A stretch of DNA of 51,397 bases from contig JAUWJD010000024.1 of the NCBI GenBank assembly GCA_030607875.1, forward strand, positions 1-51,397. The letters run 5' to 3'. Source of the stretch: Chloroflexota bacterium (GTDB lineage: Bacteria > Chloroflexota > Anaerolineae > UBA2200). The translations under genes were made by a program, and so were the position numbers. Positions within the stretch are counted from its first letter, which is position 1. Each line of letters opens with the position of its first letter. Shown here piece after piece: positions 1 through 8,265 of the stretch. Below the pieces are notes generated by a model. That model made no database searches, was not told the DNA's origin, and saw nothing but the letters and a program-made list of their open reading frames with translations.

Positions 1-319
1 AAAACAGAGAGCGCCTTAGAGACCCTGTTCATACCTCTACCAGTCTAGAAAGGAGAAGGCAGCCCCGTGACATTATCATTTGGTAGAACCATCACCCTTC
101 GGTGACATTATCATTTGATTTGGCACGAAGGACGGGCACTCGGGATTTCGAAGTAGAACGGTGCGGCGAGCTTGCATCCAATGGCTCACAGGCTGCCCGC
201 AGTGGAAAGGTGCACAGTTGCCTCGGCGTTTTCGGTGCGCCAGTGGAGCACCATGGCACGGGCGGACGCGGCGACTTTATTAACCCGTCCAACGAGCTGG
301 TTTGCGCGAATAACTCGCA
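1..319. other. Gene-free left edge with a 16-bp direct repeat
   Basis: No convincing gene is visible. The 16-mer GTGACATTATCATTTG occurs at 67-82 and again at 102-117, 35 bp apart on the same strand. Spaced direct repeats of this size resemble the subterminal repeats at the ends of some insertion sequences, so this may be the edge of a mobile element lying to the left. That is inference, since no transposase is in view. Confidence 0.4.
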
Positions 320-967
320 TTATTCAGTTTGAAATCCCGCCAGGCGAGCGGCTTCGCGGCGAGCAGCTTCCTTGGTCACCACCCAGAACTCCAGTGTGGC
401 CGGCGCCAAAGCTACTGACGCAGTGTCTACGATGGTCTCGTCAAACGCGAGAGAAGGGTCAAGGTGCAGATACTGGAAAACCAGCATCTCATAGATGTCG
501 GTCTCATGTTTCCGTGAGCGTCCCTCAGCCCACGCCATTAGTTTGCCAATGATGACATCTTCCATACGAGCGCACCAGGTGTCAAAAGGCGCCTGTCCAG
601 GCGCTTCAACCCGGTGGCGCACGCGATGGACCAACACCTGGCGATAGAAAGGATGTATCGACATCGGCATCAAGTCAGCTTTTTCCCCTCGGTCACCGTC
701 AATGATGTTGAATATCATGCCGTGGTGTATTGAGTCACGTATCTGCTCCGGATCCGTATAGTAGCGCGGAGGCGGATAATGGGTCACCAGAGCCTGAACC
801 TGCTGCTCAGAGAGATCCACAACGATGTCAATATCAAAAGTGGTTCGCGTAATCCCATACACTGTGGCGGCAAAGGCACCGACGATAGCGTATGGGGCGT
901 CGAGCGCCTCGAGAACACGCAGGATGTCTACATATAGGCTAAGATCGGGGCGGCGTTCGGTTGCCAC
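320..967 (-). CDS. Nucleotidyltransferase-like protein (AbiEii/MNT-type)
   Basis: A 216-residue protein with a nucleotidyltransferase-fold signature near its N-terminus: a short helix, then YAIVGAFAATVYG followed by a TTFDIDIVV strand carrying the paired acidic residues expected for metal binding. Proteins of this type act as nucleotidyltransferase toxins or as uncharacterised small-operon enzymes. The GTG start at 967 is chosen because GGAGGAGG lies just upstream, and translation from farther upstream gives only basic, non-conserved residues. It overlaps the upstream small gene by 29 bp, so the two are probably translated as a pair. The substrate is unknown. Confidence 0.65.
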   Translation of the reverse strand: MATERRPDLSLYVDILRVLEALDAPYAIVGAFAATVYGITRTTFDIDIVVDLSEQQVQALVTHYPPPRYYTDPEQIRDSIHHGMIFNIIDGDRGEKADLMPMSIHPFYRQVLVHRVRHRVEAPGQAPFDTWCARMEDVIIGKLMAWAEGRSRKHETDIYEMLVFQYLHLDPSLAFDETIVDTASVALAPATLEFWVVTKEAARREAARLAGFQTE

Positions 968-1244
968 GCTCCACCTCCTCCAGGAATTTGAGCGACAGTT
1001 CGTGTTCCGAGGCGCTCGGATACAGACGACGCAGTCGTCCACGGATCAGCGCGCGAGCAAAGGCTTGAGCATCCAGCATAGTGCGTATGCGTCGACCTGG
1101 AGGAAGCTTGGCCAGCAAACGCATCTGCACCAAGGCCACCGGATCAAACCATAGGTCCGGAATCACGGCCTCCCTTGGACTGTCCGGTGTACCTGCGCCA
1201 GAGGCTGTACACGATTTGCCTCCCTGCCCTACTCTAGTTGCCAT
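939..1244 (-). CDS. Small helical partner of the nucleotidyltransferase
   Basis: A basic protein of up to 101 residues, predicted largely helical in its second half (RRIRTMLDAQAFARALIRGR, then a PSASEHELSLKFLEEV segment). Short proteins with such an acidic terminal helix are often found just upstream of nucleotidyltransferase genes, where they may serve as partners or antitoxins (inference). The start is uncertain: a GTG at 1166 (VIPDLWFD) is more plausible than 1244 because the preceding residues look non-conserved, but GGGAGG is only two bases from that GTG. Its 3' end overlaps the nucleotidyltransferase gene. Confidence 0.5.
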   Translation of the reverse strand: MATRVGQGGKSCTASGAGTPDSPREAVIPDLWFDPVALVQMRLLAKLPPGRRIRTMLDAQAFARALIRGRLRRLYPSASEHELSLKFLEEVERGNRTPPRS

Positions 1245-1550
1245 CCGTCCCTCATCTTCCCCAAGATGATGTTCAGCCCTTTCAAAGTCTCTGCAGTTGG
1301 TCGGTGTCCCTTTGCGGTGACCAGAATCTGGAAAGTAAGAAGCAATTCGGGGGCAACGGGCAGAAGTTCACCATCCCGTTCACCAAGACACTGCAGTTCG
1401 ATAGCGCTCAAGCCCGCCTGGGCAGCAAGGGCTGACTTGGGCCTGGCGATCCTGCAGACGACGTCGGCTCATTACCTCATCCTTGATCACGCGTCACACT
1501 CCTAACGGAGATCAGCCCGGGGCACGCGCCAACCGGGGCTGTAGGTGGGC
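1245..1550. other. Intergenic region, no clear gene
   Basis: This stretch separates two accessory gene pairs. A 60-codon minus-strand reading frame (1411-1229) contains ELLPVAPELLLTFQILVTAKG, which looks protein-like but has no recognisable family and no good ribosome binding site. It may be a remnant of an older accessory gene. Nothing else is supported. Confidence 0.3.
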
Positions 1551-1994
1551 TCAGGCGTCCGACCACTCAGCTAGTGCTTCGGCAGGCCAGCGCGCCGCGA
1601 GCACCTCGTCAAGTCGCTCCCGCTGTTGACGGTCCAGGGTGACCAGGGTGCTGCCGAAACGCAGGGTGACAGCGGCGTAGACCGCATCACTTCCTCTGAG
1701 GCAATGCTGGGCAGCCAAGTCAGCAGCCTGCTGCGCCAGGGTCAGATCCAAGGCGATCAGCACCAGATGCGGCAGCCGGCTCACGGCAGCGCTAAAGCGG
1801 CGGGCCAGGTCAGCATCACCTCGCCCTCGTGCTACAGCAGCAGCCACTTCAGGCAGCAACAGTGTGGGCACAACGATGGGCGCAGCCACACCTTGCATCA
1901 GCGCCAGAAGCCGCTGGCTCTCATCGTGACCCGTCTCGTAAGGATTGAAGGCGTTCAGGAAGACGCTGGCATCCACGGTGTAGGGGCCGCCCAT
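1551..1994 (-). CDS. PIN-domain toxin (VapC-like)
   Basis: A 147-residue PIN-domain protein, the size of VapC-type ribonucleases. The four acidic positions of the fold can be traced: D8 (VDAS), E49 (LLPEV), D103 (GSDAVYAA) and D121 (VTLD), which would bind Mg2+ and cut RNA. AGGAGG with seven bases of spacing supports the ATG at 1994. It lies 9 bp downstream of a Phd-type antitoxin gene in the same orientation, the standard layout of a type II toxin-antitoxin operon. Confidence 0.85.
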   Translation of the reverse strand: MGGPYTVDASVFLNAFNPYETGHDESQRLLALMQGVAAPIVVPTLLLPEVAAAVARGRGDADLARRFSAAVSRLPHLVLIALDLTLAQQAADLAAQHCLRGSDAVYAAVTLRFGSTLVTLDRQQRERLDEVLAARWPAEALAEWSDA

Positions 1995-2003
1995 GTTTGC
2001 CTC

Positions 2004-2276
2004 CTAGCGACGCATCTCGGACAGCAGCTCCGCGGCCGTGAGGTCGGATTGCCAGCCGCTCCCAATCTCCTGTCCCAGTTGGACCAATTCCTCCCACACT
2101 TGCTTTCGCTGCTCGTCGGTCTCAGAGGCTTCCTGCTGTTTTGCCTCGCCCAGGGGCATCAACATCCCGACCGGTTTCCCCCGGTAGGTGATGAGATAAC
2201 GGGCCCGCTTCTCCCGTACCAAACGGATGATCTCTGAGGCCCGTGCCTTTAGTTCTCGCACGCCGATTTCGCGCAT
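2004..2276 (-). CDS. Phd/YefM-type antitoxin
   Basis: A 90-residue protein whose N-terminus (VRELKARASEIIRLVREKR, then a YLITYRGKPVGMLMPL strand) is typical of the Phd/YefM DNA-binding fold. The charged C-terminal half would wrap the toxin. It is first in the operon with the PIN toxin, starts at an ATG with GGAGGATGCG upstream, and is preceded by a near-consensus promoter. Antitoxins of this family usually repress their own operon by binding next to the promoter. Confidence 0.85.
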   Translation of the reverse strand: MREIGVRELKARASEIIRLVREKRARYLITYRGKPVGMLMPLGEAKQQEASETDEQRKQVWEELVQLGQEIGSGWQSDLTAAELLSEMRR

Positions 2277-2314
2277 CGCATCCTCCCTAAAAATGTAGGC
2301 ACTATTGTGACCAC

Positions 2315-2343
2315 ATTATGTACCCAAGACGCCGTCCTGTCAA
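2315..2343 (-). promoter_or_regulatory. Promoter of the Phd/PIN operon
   Basis: On the minus strand TTGACA (2343-2338) and CATAAT (2320-2315) are separated by exactly 17 bp, 39 bp upstream of the antitoxin start. The -35 box overlaps the stop codon of the upstream FAD oxidoreductase gene. Confidence 0.75.
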
Positions 2344-3641
2344 CTGCGCGAGGAACTATGTTCGGGCGAGGCCGCAGCCATCCGCGCCAGCTTCTGCCCC
2401 ATCTCTACCGCATAGTTGGAACCCCTGTCCCACGGATAGACGTGGCTCATGCTGGCCCAGTAGAGATCGGGTATCGGAGTACGTATCGGTGGAATCTGCT
2501 CAGAGTAGTTCACCGGTGGCACGGGTTGAGCATACGCTTCACGGAACAGCCAGCTCTTGCGCACCCAGGAGGGCTCAAACGCCGGATTGAACTTGGTCAG
2601 GTGAGGTAGGAACTCCTGCAGCAGTTCTTCCTTGCTCATGACCGAATGCGGCTCGTCAGGCCCTGGATAGTCGCCCAGGTAGACGAGGTAGTCACCACCA
2701 TAGTGCTCGGGGGACTGATAGTTGGTGTGCTCCACAAAGGCCAGGAAAGGGAACTGCCCCTGCGGTAGATTGATCCAATAGAAACCTTTGGTAAATGGGC
2801 GGTGGAGAGCCAGAATCAGGGTCAAGGCACCAAGGGATTGTAACCCACGAACTTTCGCCAAGTACTCCTCAGGCAATGTCGGTGCCAGCTTCAGCATAGC
2901 CTGCGGCGAGACTGTAGCCAGCACCACATCGAACGAATGGACTCTGCCGCCCACCTGAAGACAGACCCCGGAGCTGCAGGCCTCTACATTGGCCACAGGC
3001 GTGTCCAAATGGATTGGCGCACCCTGGGAGCGCACCTTTTCCACCAAAGTGTCAACTAGGGTCTGATAGCCGCCCACGTAGTAGCCCAGGCGCGAGGTGC
3101 GTGTGTAGATGCGTGCCCAGAACCAGGCCATGTTGACCTGCTGGTAGTGCTTGCCCATTTTGTTCGCCAGCAGCGGCTCCCACAGCAGGTGGTAGGCGCG
3201 TGCGCCTATGTATCGGGGAAGCCATTCGTGCGCAGTCACCTTCTCCAACGGTTGCCAATTCTTGGTCAGACGAAGATAAAGAGTAACCAGCCCCACGCGC
3301 ATCTTGTCCACAAAAGACAAGTGCGGATAGCGCAACACCGCCAGAGGACTGTCGAAAGCGTTGATCGTACCGTTCTGCCAGATGGCTGTGATTGGTCGAG
3401 GGAAAAAAATCTTGTCGCCCAGCCCGAGCTCCCGGCTCAAGTTCAGCACAATGTCATCGGAAGCGAACAGGTGATGATAGAACTTTTCCAGGGGCCACTC
3501 CCAGCGCTCGTCCTTGAATGTCCCAGACAGGCCTCCGGCCTGTGCCTCCTGCTCAAACACAGTCACCTTGTGACCGGCCTTGCCCAACTCATACGCTGCT
3601 GTCAGCCCTGCAATGCCTGCACCAACAATGCCCACCTGCAT
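2340..3641 (-). CDS. FAD-dependent oxidoreductase (protoporphyrinogen oxidase/amine oxidase-like)
   Basis: A 433-residue flavoprotein beginning with the Rossmann motif GIVGAGIAGLTAAYELG (residues 4-20), the acidic end of beta-2 (VFEQEAQAGG) and the GG-rich flavin-binding turn. This is the pattern of the protoporphyrinogen oxidase/monoamine oxidase/phytoene desaturase superfamily. A C-terminal segment (YPWDRGSNYAVEMGQKLA) is where the second FAD-contacting motif normally sits. The substrate cannot be deduced, as related enzymes act on carotenoids, porphyrins, amines and UDP-sugars. No heme or carotenoid gene is nearby, and the weak ribosome binding site (GGGGGTGG) gives no further clue. Confidence 0.8.
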   Translation of the reverse strand: MQVGIVGAGIAGLTAAYELGKAGHKVTVFEQEAQAGGLSGTFKDERWEWPLEKFYHHLFASDDIVLNLSRELGLGDKIFFPRPITAIWQNGTINAFDSPLAVLRYPHLSFVDKMRVGLVTLYLRLTKNWQPLEKVTAHEWLPRYIGARAYHLLWEPLLANKMGKHYQQVNMAWFWARIYTRTSRLGYYVGGYQTLVDTLVEKVRSQGAPIHLDTPVANVEACSSGVCLQVGGRVHSFDVVLATVSPQAMLKLAPTLPEEYLAKVRGLQSLGALTLILALHRPFTKGFYWINLPQGQFPFLAFVEHTNYQSPEHYGGDYLVYLGDYPGPDEPHSVMSKEELLQEFLPHLTKFNPAFEPSWVRKSWLFREAYAQPVPPVNYSEQIPPIRTPIPDLYWASMSHVYPWDRGSNYAVEMGQKLARMAAASPEHSSSRS

Positions 3642-3762
3642 GTTTGCACCACCCCCATTCCTCTGAAATGCATCACTCTAGCAGTGCCAGAGTGCCTTCA
3701 TCTGCCAGTAGTGAGAAGCAGCTCTTTGCCTACCAATGTGCGGCCATCCTGGGAACTCGCGC

Positions 3763-4008
3763 CTAATCGGACGAGCCCTCCTCCGACAACATGCCAGCCA
3801 GGATTCGTTCCATGGCCATAGTATGGCTGCACACGCCTCTTTGAGCAAAGAACCTGCAGCCACAGCGCCAAACACCCTTATCGTAGCCCACAGTGTAGGT
3901 ACTGTGATTCCCGCGGAAATTTACCTCAAACTGCGCAAAGCGCACCCGCTCCCTTTCTTCGGCATAACGCCTTGCTTTGTCAATCTTGCTCACCATTCCC
4001 GAGTCCAT
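3763..4008 (-). CDS. Small SWIM zinc-finger protein
   Basis: An 81-residue protein with a SWIM-type zinc motif of form CxC-x8-CxH (WRCGCRFFAQRGVCSHTMAME) in its C-terminal half. SWIM domains bind DNA or protein and are usually part of larger SNF2 or MULE proteins; here the domain stands alone after an N-terminal charged helix (KIDKARRYAEERERVRFAQFE). AGGAGG is five bases from the ATG at 4008; a GTG two codons upstream is a less likely start. The gene follows the isomerase gene by 20 bp and may be co-transcribed with it. Function unknown. Confidence 0.7.
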   Translation of the reverse strand: MDSGMVSKIDKARRYAEERERVRFAQFEVNFRGNHSTYTVGYDKGVWRCGCRFFAQRGVCSHTMAMERILAGMLSEEGSSD

Positions 4009-4027
4009 GCACACCTCCTGGTGTAAT

Positions 4028-5101
4028 TTAGGCTTCCGTCTCTGGCCGTCCTAGACGCTCCTTCACAAATTCAATGTTTCCAATAGACCAGGGATTTACC
4101 CCGTTCAACATCGCCAGATAGTAACTGACATAGTCACCAAGGTGGACGGTTGACAACATTTGTGCCAGCGTGCACTTGCCACGTGCCTCAATGACGTCGT
4201 AGGCGTACCCATGCCGCTGTAACAACTCGCTGGTAATATTGAAACGCAGAAGTACGCGCGGATGGTTCAACGATGAGGTCAGCATCAGCACATGTGCCAG
4301 TCCGGACAGGTCAGGCGGCAAGGGATAACCCACCACACTGTTATGATTCAGTTCCGGCAGCACATCGAAAACGCCCCAGGACTTGCTATTCTCGTTGAAT
4401 TGCCCCTTCCAACGACGGGCAACCTCACTCAGGTGTTCTGCCGCGTACACCACCGGCAGCCGCCGGTAGAGCTTCAGGGCCAATTGCTTGGCCGCGTTCT
4501 CGGCTGTGGGCACCGACTCTTTGATCTCGGCCTGCCACCGTCTCATCACCGCGACCGCCTCAGCCACATCCGCTGACTTGTCGCTGACCAAACCCAGGCA
4601 CTGCACCACCCCAAGCAGGAACATCAGAGAGTAGCCAAGCGCTGCACGGGGCTGCGTCTCATAGTGATATAAACACAGCGGCAAGCCCTGCTTGCGCGTT
4701 CGCCGTTCCAGTTCCCCGCCCGTGGTGATGGAAATCAGCCGTGCTCCTCTCTGCAGCGCGCTGTCAAAACCGAGCATCGCTTCCTCCGTATTGCCGGAGT
4801 AACTACAGACGACAACCAGAGTACTGTGGTCAACAAAGGCGGGCAGGACATAGTCGCGATGCACAGCAATCGGAATGGGGCACTCCTGGATCAGCAGCGT
4901 GCGCAGCAAATCGCCACCGATGGCCGAACCGCCGATACCCACAATCACGACTTGACGGGCTTGGCGATACTCATCGGGCAGCTTGACGTCCTGAATCTCG
5001 TTCCACCCATCCTCACACTGCTGTGGCAGTCCAGCAATAGAGGACAGCATTCCCTGTGGATCCAATTCGACAAACCTGTCAGGAGCATCCAGCTCCAGCA
5101 T
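4028..5101 (-). CDS. Bifunctional phosphoglucose/phosphomannose isomerase
   Basis: A SIS-domain sugar isomerase of 357 residues. The signature VVIVGIGGSAIGGDLLRTLL and the phosphate-binding loop VVVCSYSGNTEEAM identify the archaeal/bacterial bifunctional glucose-6-phosphate/mannose-6-phosphate isomerase family, distinct from classical Pgi and shorter. It interconverts fructose-6-P with glucose-6-P and mannose-6-P. The C-terminal half contains the expected WKGQFNENSK segment with catalytic-type residues. The start at 5101 is supported by GAGGAGGAAG upstream; a longer frame to 5203 would run deep into rsmI. It overlaps the end of rsmI by 23 bp, so the two are probably co-transcribed. Confidence 0.85.
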   Translation of the reverse strand: MLELDAPDRFVELDPQGMLSSIAGLPQQCEDGWNEIQDVKLPDEYRQARQVVIVGIGGSAIGGDLLRTLLIQECPIPIAVHRDYVLPAFVDHSTLVVVCSYSGNTEEAMLGFDSALQRGARLISITTGGELERRTRKQGLPLCLYHYETQPRAALGYSLMFLLGVVQCLGLVSDKSADVAEAVAVMRRWQAEIKESVPTAENAAKQLALKLYRRLPVVYAAEHLSEVARRWKGQFNENSKSWGVFDVLPELNHNSVVGYPLPPDLSGLAHVLMLTSSLNHPRVLLRFNITSELLQRHGYAYDVIEARGKCTLAQMLSTVHLGDYVSYYLAMLNGVNPWSIGNIEFVKERLGRPETEA

Positions 5102-5951
5102 GTCCTTCCTCCTCAGCATTCTCGCAGATTGGCTCTTGCGCCGCCAAGCGGTATACATCACGTCTGGCCCAGTGGGCCACTTCGGCAACTCGTGCTGCGG
5201 CATCCCGGCGGCTCACGCCGCTCTGAACCAGCTTGCCCAGAGCCCGCCGCACGCGCGTTTCCTCCCAGGCAGGCTCTCCCGATCCAACCGCACCGGCAAG
5301 CACCAGCGTGAACTCACCACGCGGCCGCGTCTGACTGAAGTGAGCGAGCGCTCCACCCACCGTGCCGCGCCATACTTCCTCGTACATTTTGGTCAGTTCA
5401 CACGCCGCTGCCATCTTCCTGTCACCGAGAATCTCAAGCACATCTTGCAGCGCAGCCAGCAAACGGTGTGGAGATTCAAAGCAGACAAGGGTACTTGTCT
5501 GATCACAAACAGTGGCCAGCCGGCGCTGTCGCGCAGCGCGACGCCGGGGGAGAAAACCGAGGAACAGAAAGCTGTCAGTGGGCAAGCCTGACACGGCGAT
5601 GGCCGCCACCACAGCAGAAGGCCCTGGCACAGGAATGATGGGCACCCCCTGAGCGATCACTGCCTGAACCAAGCGGTAACCAGGGTCGGATATCGTCGGC
5701 GTTCCCGCCTCCGAGACCAGAGCCACATCCTGCGTCCTTAAGGCACGCAGAATAGCGTCCTGTCTGATTAGCTCGTTGTGCTCAAAAAAGCTAACCATAG
5801 GCGTATTGATCCCGTAGCGGGCCAGAAGCTTGGCAGTCGTTCGCGTGTCTTCAGCAGCGATCAGTTTCACCTCACGCAACACGCGTAGTGCGCGCAAGGT
5901 GATGTCTTCCAGGTTCCCAATCGGTGTGGCTACTATATACAGCACGCCCAT
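5079..5951 (-). CDS. rsmI: 16S rRNA (cytidine1402-2'-O)-methyltransferase RsmI
   Basis: A 290-residue protein with the RsmI hallmark at the N-terminus, YIVATPIGNLEDITLRALRV, followed by AAEDTRTT and the SAM-binding SEAGTPTISDPGYRLV and PGPSAVVAAIAVSGLP segments of the tetrapyrrole-methylase fold. It methylates the 2'-OH of C1402 in 16S rRNA together with RsmH. The ATG at 5951 is chosen because the family begins with GxLYIVATPIGN. No Shine-Dalgarno sequence precedes it and a TATAAT box ends eight bases upstream, so the mRNA may be leaderless. Confidence 0.95.
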   Translation of the reverse strand: MGVLYIVATPIGNLEDITLRALRVLREVKLIAAEDTRTTAKLLARYGINTPMVSFFEHNELIRQDAILRALRTQDVALVSEAGTPTISDPGYRLVQAVIAQGVPIIPVPGPSAVVAAIAVSGLPTDSFLFLGFLPRRRAARQRRLATVCDQTSTLVCFESPHRLLAALQDVLEILGDRKMAAACELTKMYEEVWRGTVGGALAHFSQTRPRGEFTLVLAGAVGSGEPAWEETRVRRALGKLVQSGVSRRDAAARVAEVAHWARRDVYRLAAQEPICENAEEEGHAGAGCS

Positions 5952-5959
5952 CAACACCC

Positions 5960-5989
5960 ATTATAGTGTAGAATGCACGGAACGCCTAA
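5960..5989 (-). promoter_or_regulatory. Promoter of rsmI, likely giving a leaderless transcript
   Basis: TATAAT (5965-5960, minus strand) lies only eight bases before the rsmI ATG. A weak TTAGGC (5989-5984) sits 18 bp farther upstream. Transcription would begin at or within a few bases of the start codon. Confidence 0.5.
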
Positions 5990-6000
5990 CGTGAACACGT

Positions 6001-6029
6001 TTGTGGAATGCGCCAAGTCCCTGTATAAT
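6001..6029 (+). promoter_or_regulatory. Promoter of xpt-guaA
   Basis: TTGTGG (6001-6006) and a perfect TATAAT (6024-6029) are 17 bp apart, about 75 bp upstream of the xpt start. No purine riboswitch fold could be recognised in the short leader. Confidence 0.65.
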
Positions 6030-6105
6030 TTCAACCATAAACTGTATAACTGCTTTGCTAGGACGATCCCATAATGGATGAGCCTTAGGAGGATGACCAG
6101 GAGAA

Positions 6106-6681
6106 ATGCAGGAGCTACGTGATAGAATCGCCCGTGAAGGCCAGAACTTGGGCCGCGGCATCCTCAAGGTTGACAGCTTCATCAACCACCAGGTTGATCC
6201 CAACCTGGTGCTGGCCGTTGGTCGCGAATTGGCTCAGCGGTTTGCTGGCCGTGGCGTCAGCAAAGTGCTCACCGCCGAGATTTCCGGCATTGCCCCTGCA
6301 CTGACCACTGCCTTGGCCCTGAACGTGCCCGTCCTCTACGCCCGTAAGACCAAGCCTATCACCATGCCTGAGAACGCCTACCGAGCATCGGCGCCATCGC
6401 ACACCAAGGGGCATTTTGTTGAATTGATGATCTCGCCAGAGTTTCTGCAGGCTCATGAGCGGGTGCTGATCGTCGATGACTTCCTCGCCAGCGGACAGAC
6501 CATCTCCGCACTTGCGCTTCTGGTGCAACAGAGTGGAGCTACGCTCGTAGGCATCGGGGCCGTGATCGAAAAAACCTTCGAAGGTGGGCGAGCATCTCTG
6601 CTGTCTCAGTTCAACGTGCCGGTCGAGTCATTGGTGGCCGTCACCGACATGAGCGACGGTCGCATCATCTTCGGCGATTAA
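6106..6681 (+). CDS. xpt: Xanthine phosphoribosyltransferase
   Basis: A 191-residue type I phosphoribosyltransferase with the PRPP-binding motif RVLIVDDFLASGQTISAL (about residues 124-141) and an N-terminal segment (LKVDSFINHQVDP) characteristic of Xpt. It salvages xanthine to XMP using PRPP, the substrate of the next gene product, GuaA. The length is that of Bacillus-type Xpt. AGGAGG and a second purine-rich GGAGAA precede the ATG. It is 15 bp from guaA, so salvage and conversion to GMP are encoded together. Confidence 0.95.
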   Translation: MQELRDRIAREGQNLGRGILKVDSFINHQVDPNLVLAVGRELAQRFAGRGVSKVLTAEISGIAPALTTALALNVPVLYARKTKPITMPENAYRASAPSHTKGHFVELMISPEFLQAHERVLIVDDFLASGQTISALALLVQQSGATLVGIGAVIEKTFEGGRASLLSQFNVPVESLVAVTDMSDGRIIFGD

Positions 6682-6696
6682 CGAGGGGAAAAACGG

Positions 6697-8262
6697 GTGC
6701 CGGAAGCCTCTCTTGCCAATCATGAAGAAGCAGTTGCCATACTGGATTTTGGCTCGCAGTACAGCCAACTCATCGCGCGACGGGTGCGTGAGTGTGGCGT
6801 CTACTGTCAGGTATTCCGTCACAACGCAGAGCAGAGCGCAGTGGAAAGCCTGGCTCCCATGGGCTTTATCCTGTCCGGCGGGCCAGCCAGCGTCTATGAG
6901 CCCAATGCACCATCCTTGCCGTCCTACCTGCTCGAGCTGGGCAAGCCTGTGCTTGGCATCTGCTATGGTATGCAAGTGCTGGCCCACGAGTTGGGGGGAC
7001 AGGTAATCGCCTCCACACAGCGTGAATACGGCCCTGCCGCACTGACGGTAGTCGATGCGTCGCACACCCTCTTCCGCAACCTGCCCGCGAACCTGAGGGT
7101 ATGGATGAGCCACGAGGACCAGGTACAACGCTGCCCGCCGGGATTTCGTGTGCTCGCCAGCAGCGATAATGCCCCGATTGCAGCATGTGGAGATGAGCAA
7201 CGGCACATCTACGGATTGCAGTTCCATCCCGAGGTCATCCATACGCCACGGGGAATCGACATTCTGCGCAACTTTCTCTTTGGCGTGTGTGGCTGCCATG
7301 GAACCTGGCAGCCCGCTTCGCTCATTGCCAACACAGTGGCCGCCATAGCCACGCAGGTAGGCTCCGCTAAGGCTATTTGTGGTCTGTCCGGCGGAGTTGA
7401 TTCGACCGTTGCAGCCACCCTGGCACACAGAGCCATTGGAGAGCGCCTGGCCTGTATCTTTGTCAACCATGGCCTGCTGCGGCAGGATGAGGCCAGGCAC
7501 AACCTGGCGCTGTTTCGCAAACACCTGGGCCTGCGTGTTGTATACGCCGATGCATCAGCGCGCTTCCTGAGAGCCCTGCGCGGAGTCATCGACCCAGAAG
7601 AAAAACGGCGCATCATCGGCCGGGAATTCATCCAGGTGTTTGAGGAGGAAGCACAGAAGCTAGGAAGCGTCAGGTTTCTGGTGCAGGGGACGCTGTATCC
7701 AGACGTCATTGAGAGCAATGCAGCGGATACCCGAGCTGCAGCGCGTATCAAGACCCACCACAACGTGGGCGGCCTGCCCGAAGACATGCAGTTCGAACTG
7801 GTTGAACCACTCAGGTACCTGTTCAAAGACGAAGTACGCCGCATCGGGAAGGAACTGGGCCTGCCAGACGAGATCGTGTACCGCCAACCCTTTCCAGGCC
7901 CGGGCCTGGCGGTACGCATCATCGGCGAAGATACCGCAGAGCGGCTGGAATGCCTGCGCGCCGCTGACGCAATCGTCACCTCCGAGGTTGCCTCGGCCGG
8001 CCTGTCGCGAGGAATCTGGCAATACTTTGCGGTGCTTACGCCCGTACAAACCGTTGGCGTGATGGGCGACGGCCGCACGTATGGCAATGTGGTGGCTGTG
8101 CGCGCTGTGGTGAGTGAGGACGGCATCACCGCGGACTGGGCGCGCTTGCCTGGCGATTTGCTATCCCGCATCTCCAGCCGTATCGTCAATGAGGTAGCTG
8201 GAGTGAACCGAGTGGTCTATGATATTACCAGCAAGCCGCCCTCCACGATCGAATGGGAATGA
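6697..8262 (+). CDS. guaA: GMP synthase (glutamine-hydrolysing)
   Basis: A 521-residue full-length GMP synthase. The N-terminal class I glutamine amidotransferase carries the nucleophile motif [16 protein letters not shown] and the His-Glu pair in GLQFHPEV. The ATP-pyrophosphatase domain has the P-loop [13 protein letters not shown]. The C-terminal dimerisation domain ends in the family signature KPPSTIEWE. It aminates XMP to GMP with ATP and glutamine. The GTG start at 6697 follows GAGGGG; the next in-frame ATG would cut into the amidotransferase fold. It sits between xpt and an SbcD-like gene, with very short gaps. Confidence 0.97.
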   Translation: MPEASLANHEEAVAILDFGSQYSQLIARRVRECGVYCQVFRHNAEQSAVESLAPMGFILSGGPASVYEPNAPSLPSYLLELGKPVLGICYGMQVLAHELGGQVIASTQREYGPAALTVVDASHTLFRNLPANLRVWMSHEDQVQRCPPGFRVLASSDNAPIAACGDEQRHIYGLQFHPEVIHTPRGIDILRNFLFGVCGCHGTWQPASLIANTVAAIATQVGSAKAICGLSGGVDSTVAATLAHRAIGERLACIFVNHGLLRQDEARHNLALFRKHLGLRVVYADASARFLRALRGVIDPEEKRRIIGREFIQVFEEEAQKLGSVRFLVQGTLYPDVIESNAADTRAAARIKTHHNVGGLPEDMQFELVEPLRYLFKDEVRRIGKELGLPDEIVYRQPFPGPGLAVRIIGEDTAERLECLRAADAIVTSEVASAGLSRGIWQYFAVLTPVQTVGVMGDGRTYGNVVAVRAVVSEDGITADWARLPGDLLSRISSRIVNEVAGVNRVVYDITSKPPSTIEWE

Positions 8263-8265
8263 GCG

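Noticed and set aside
1626-2237. 203-codon plus-strand frame over the PIN/Phd genes
   Set aside because: It is antisense to two well-supported toxin-antitoxin genes, with no domain of its own.
5958-6105. Purine riboswitch upstream of xpt
   Set aside because: The leader after the -10 box is about 70 bases and lacks the conserved junction and loop sequences of the purine aptamer.
7209-8189. 326-codon minus-strand frame inside guaA
   Set aside because: It is fully antisense to a highly conserved gene and has arginine/serine-rich, non-conserved composition typical of GC-driven shadows.
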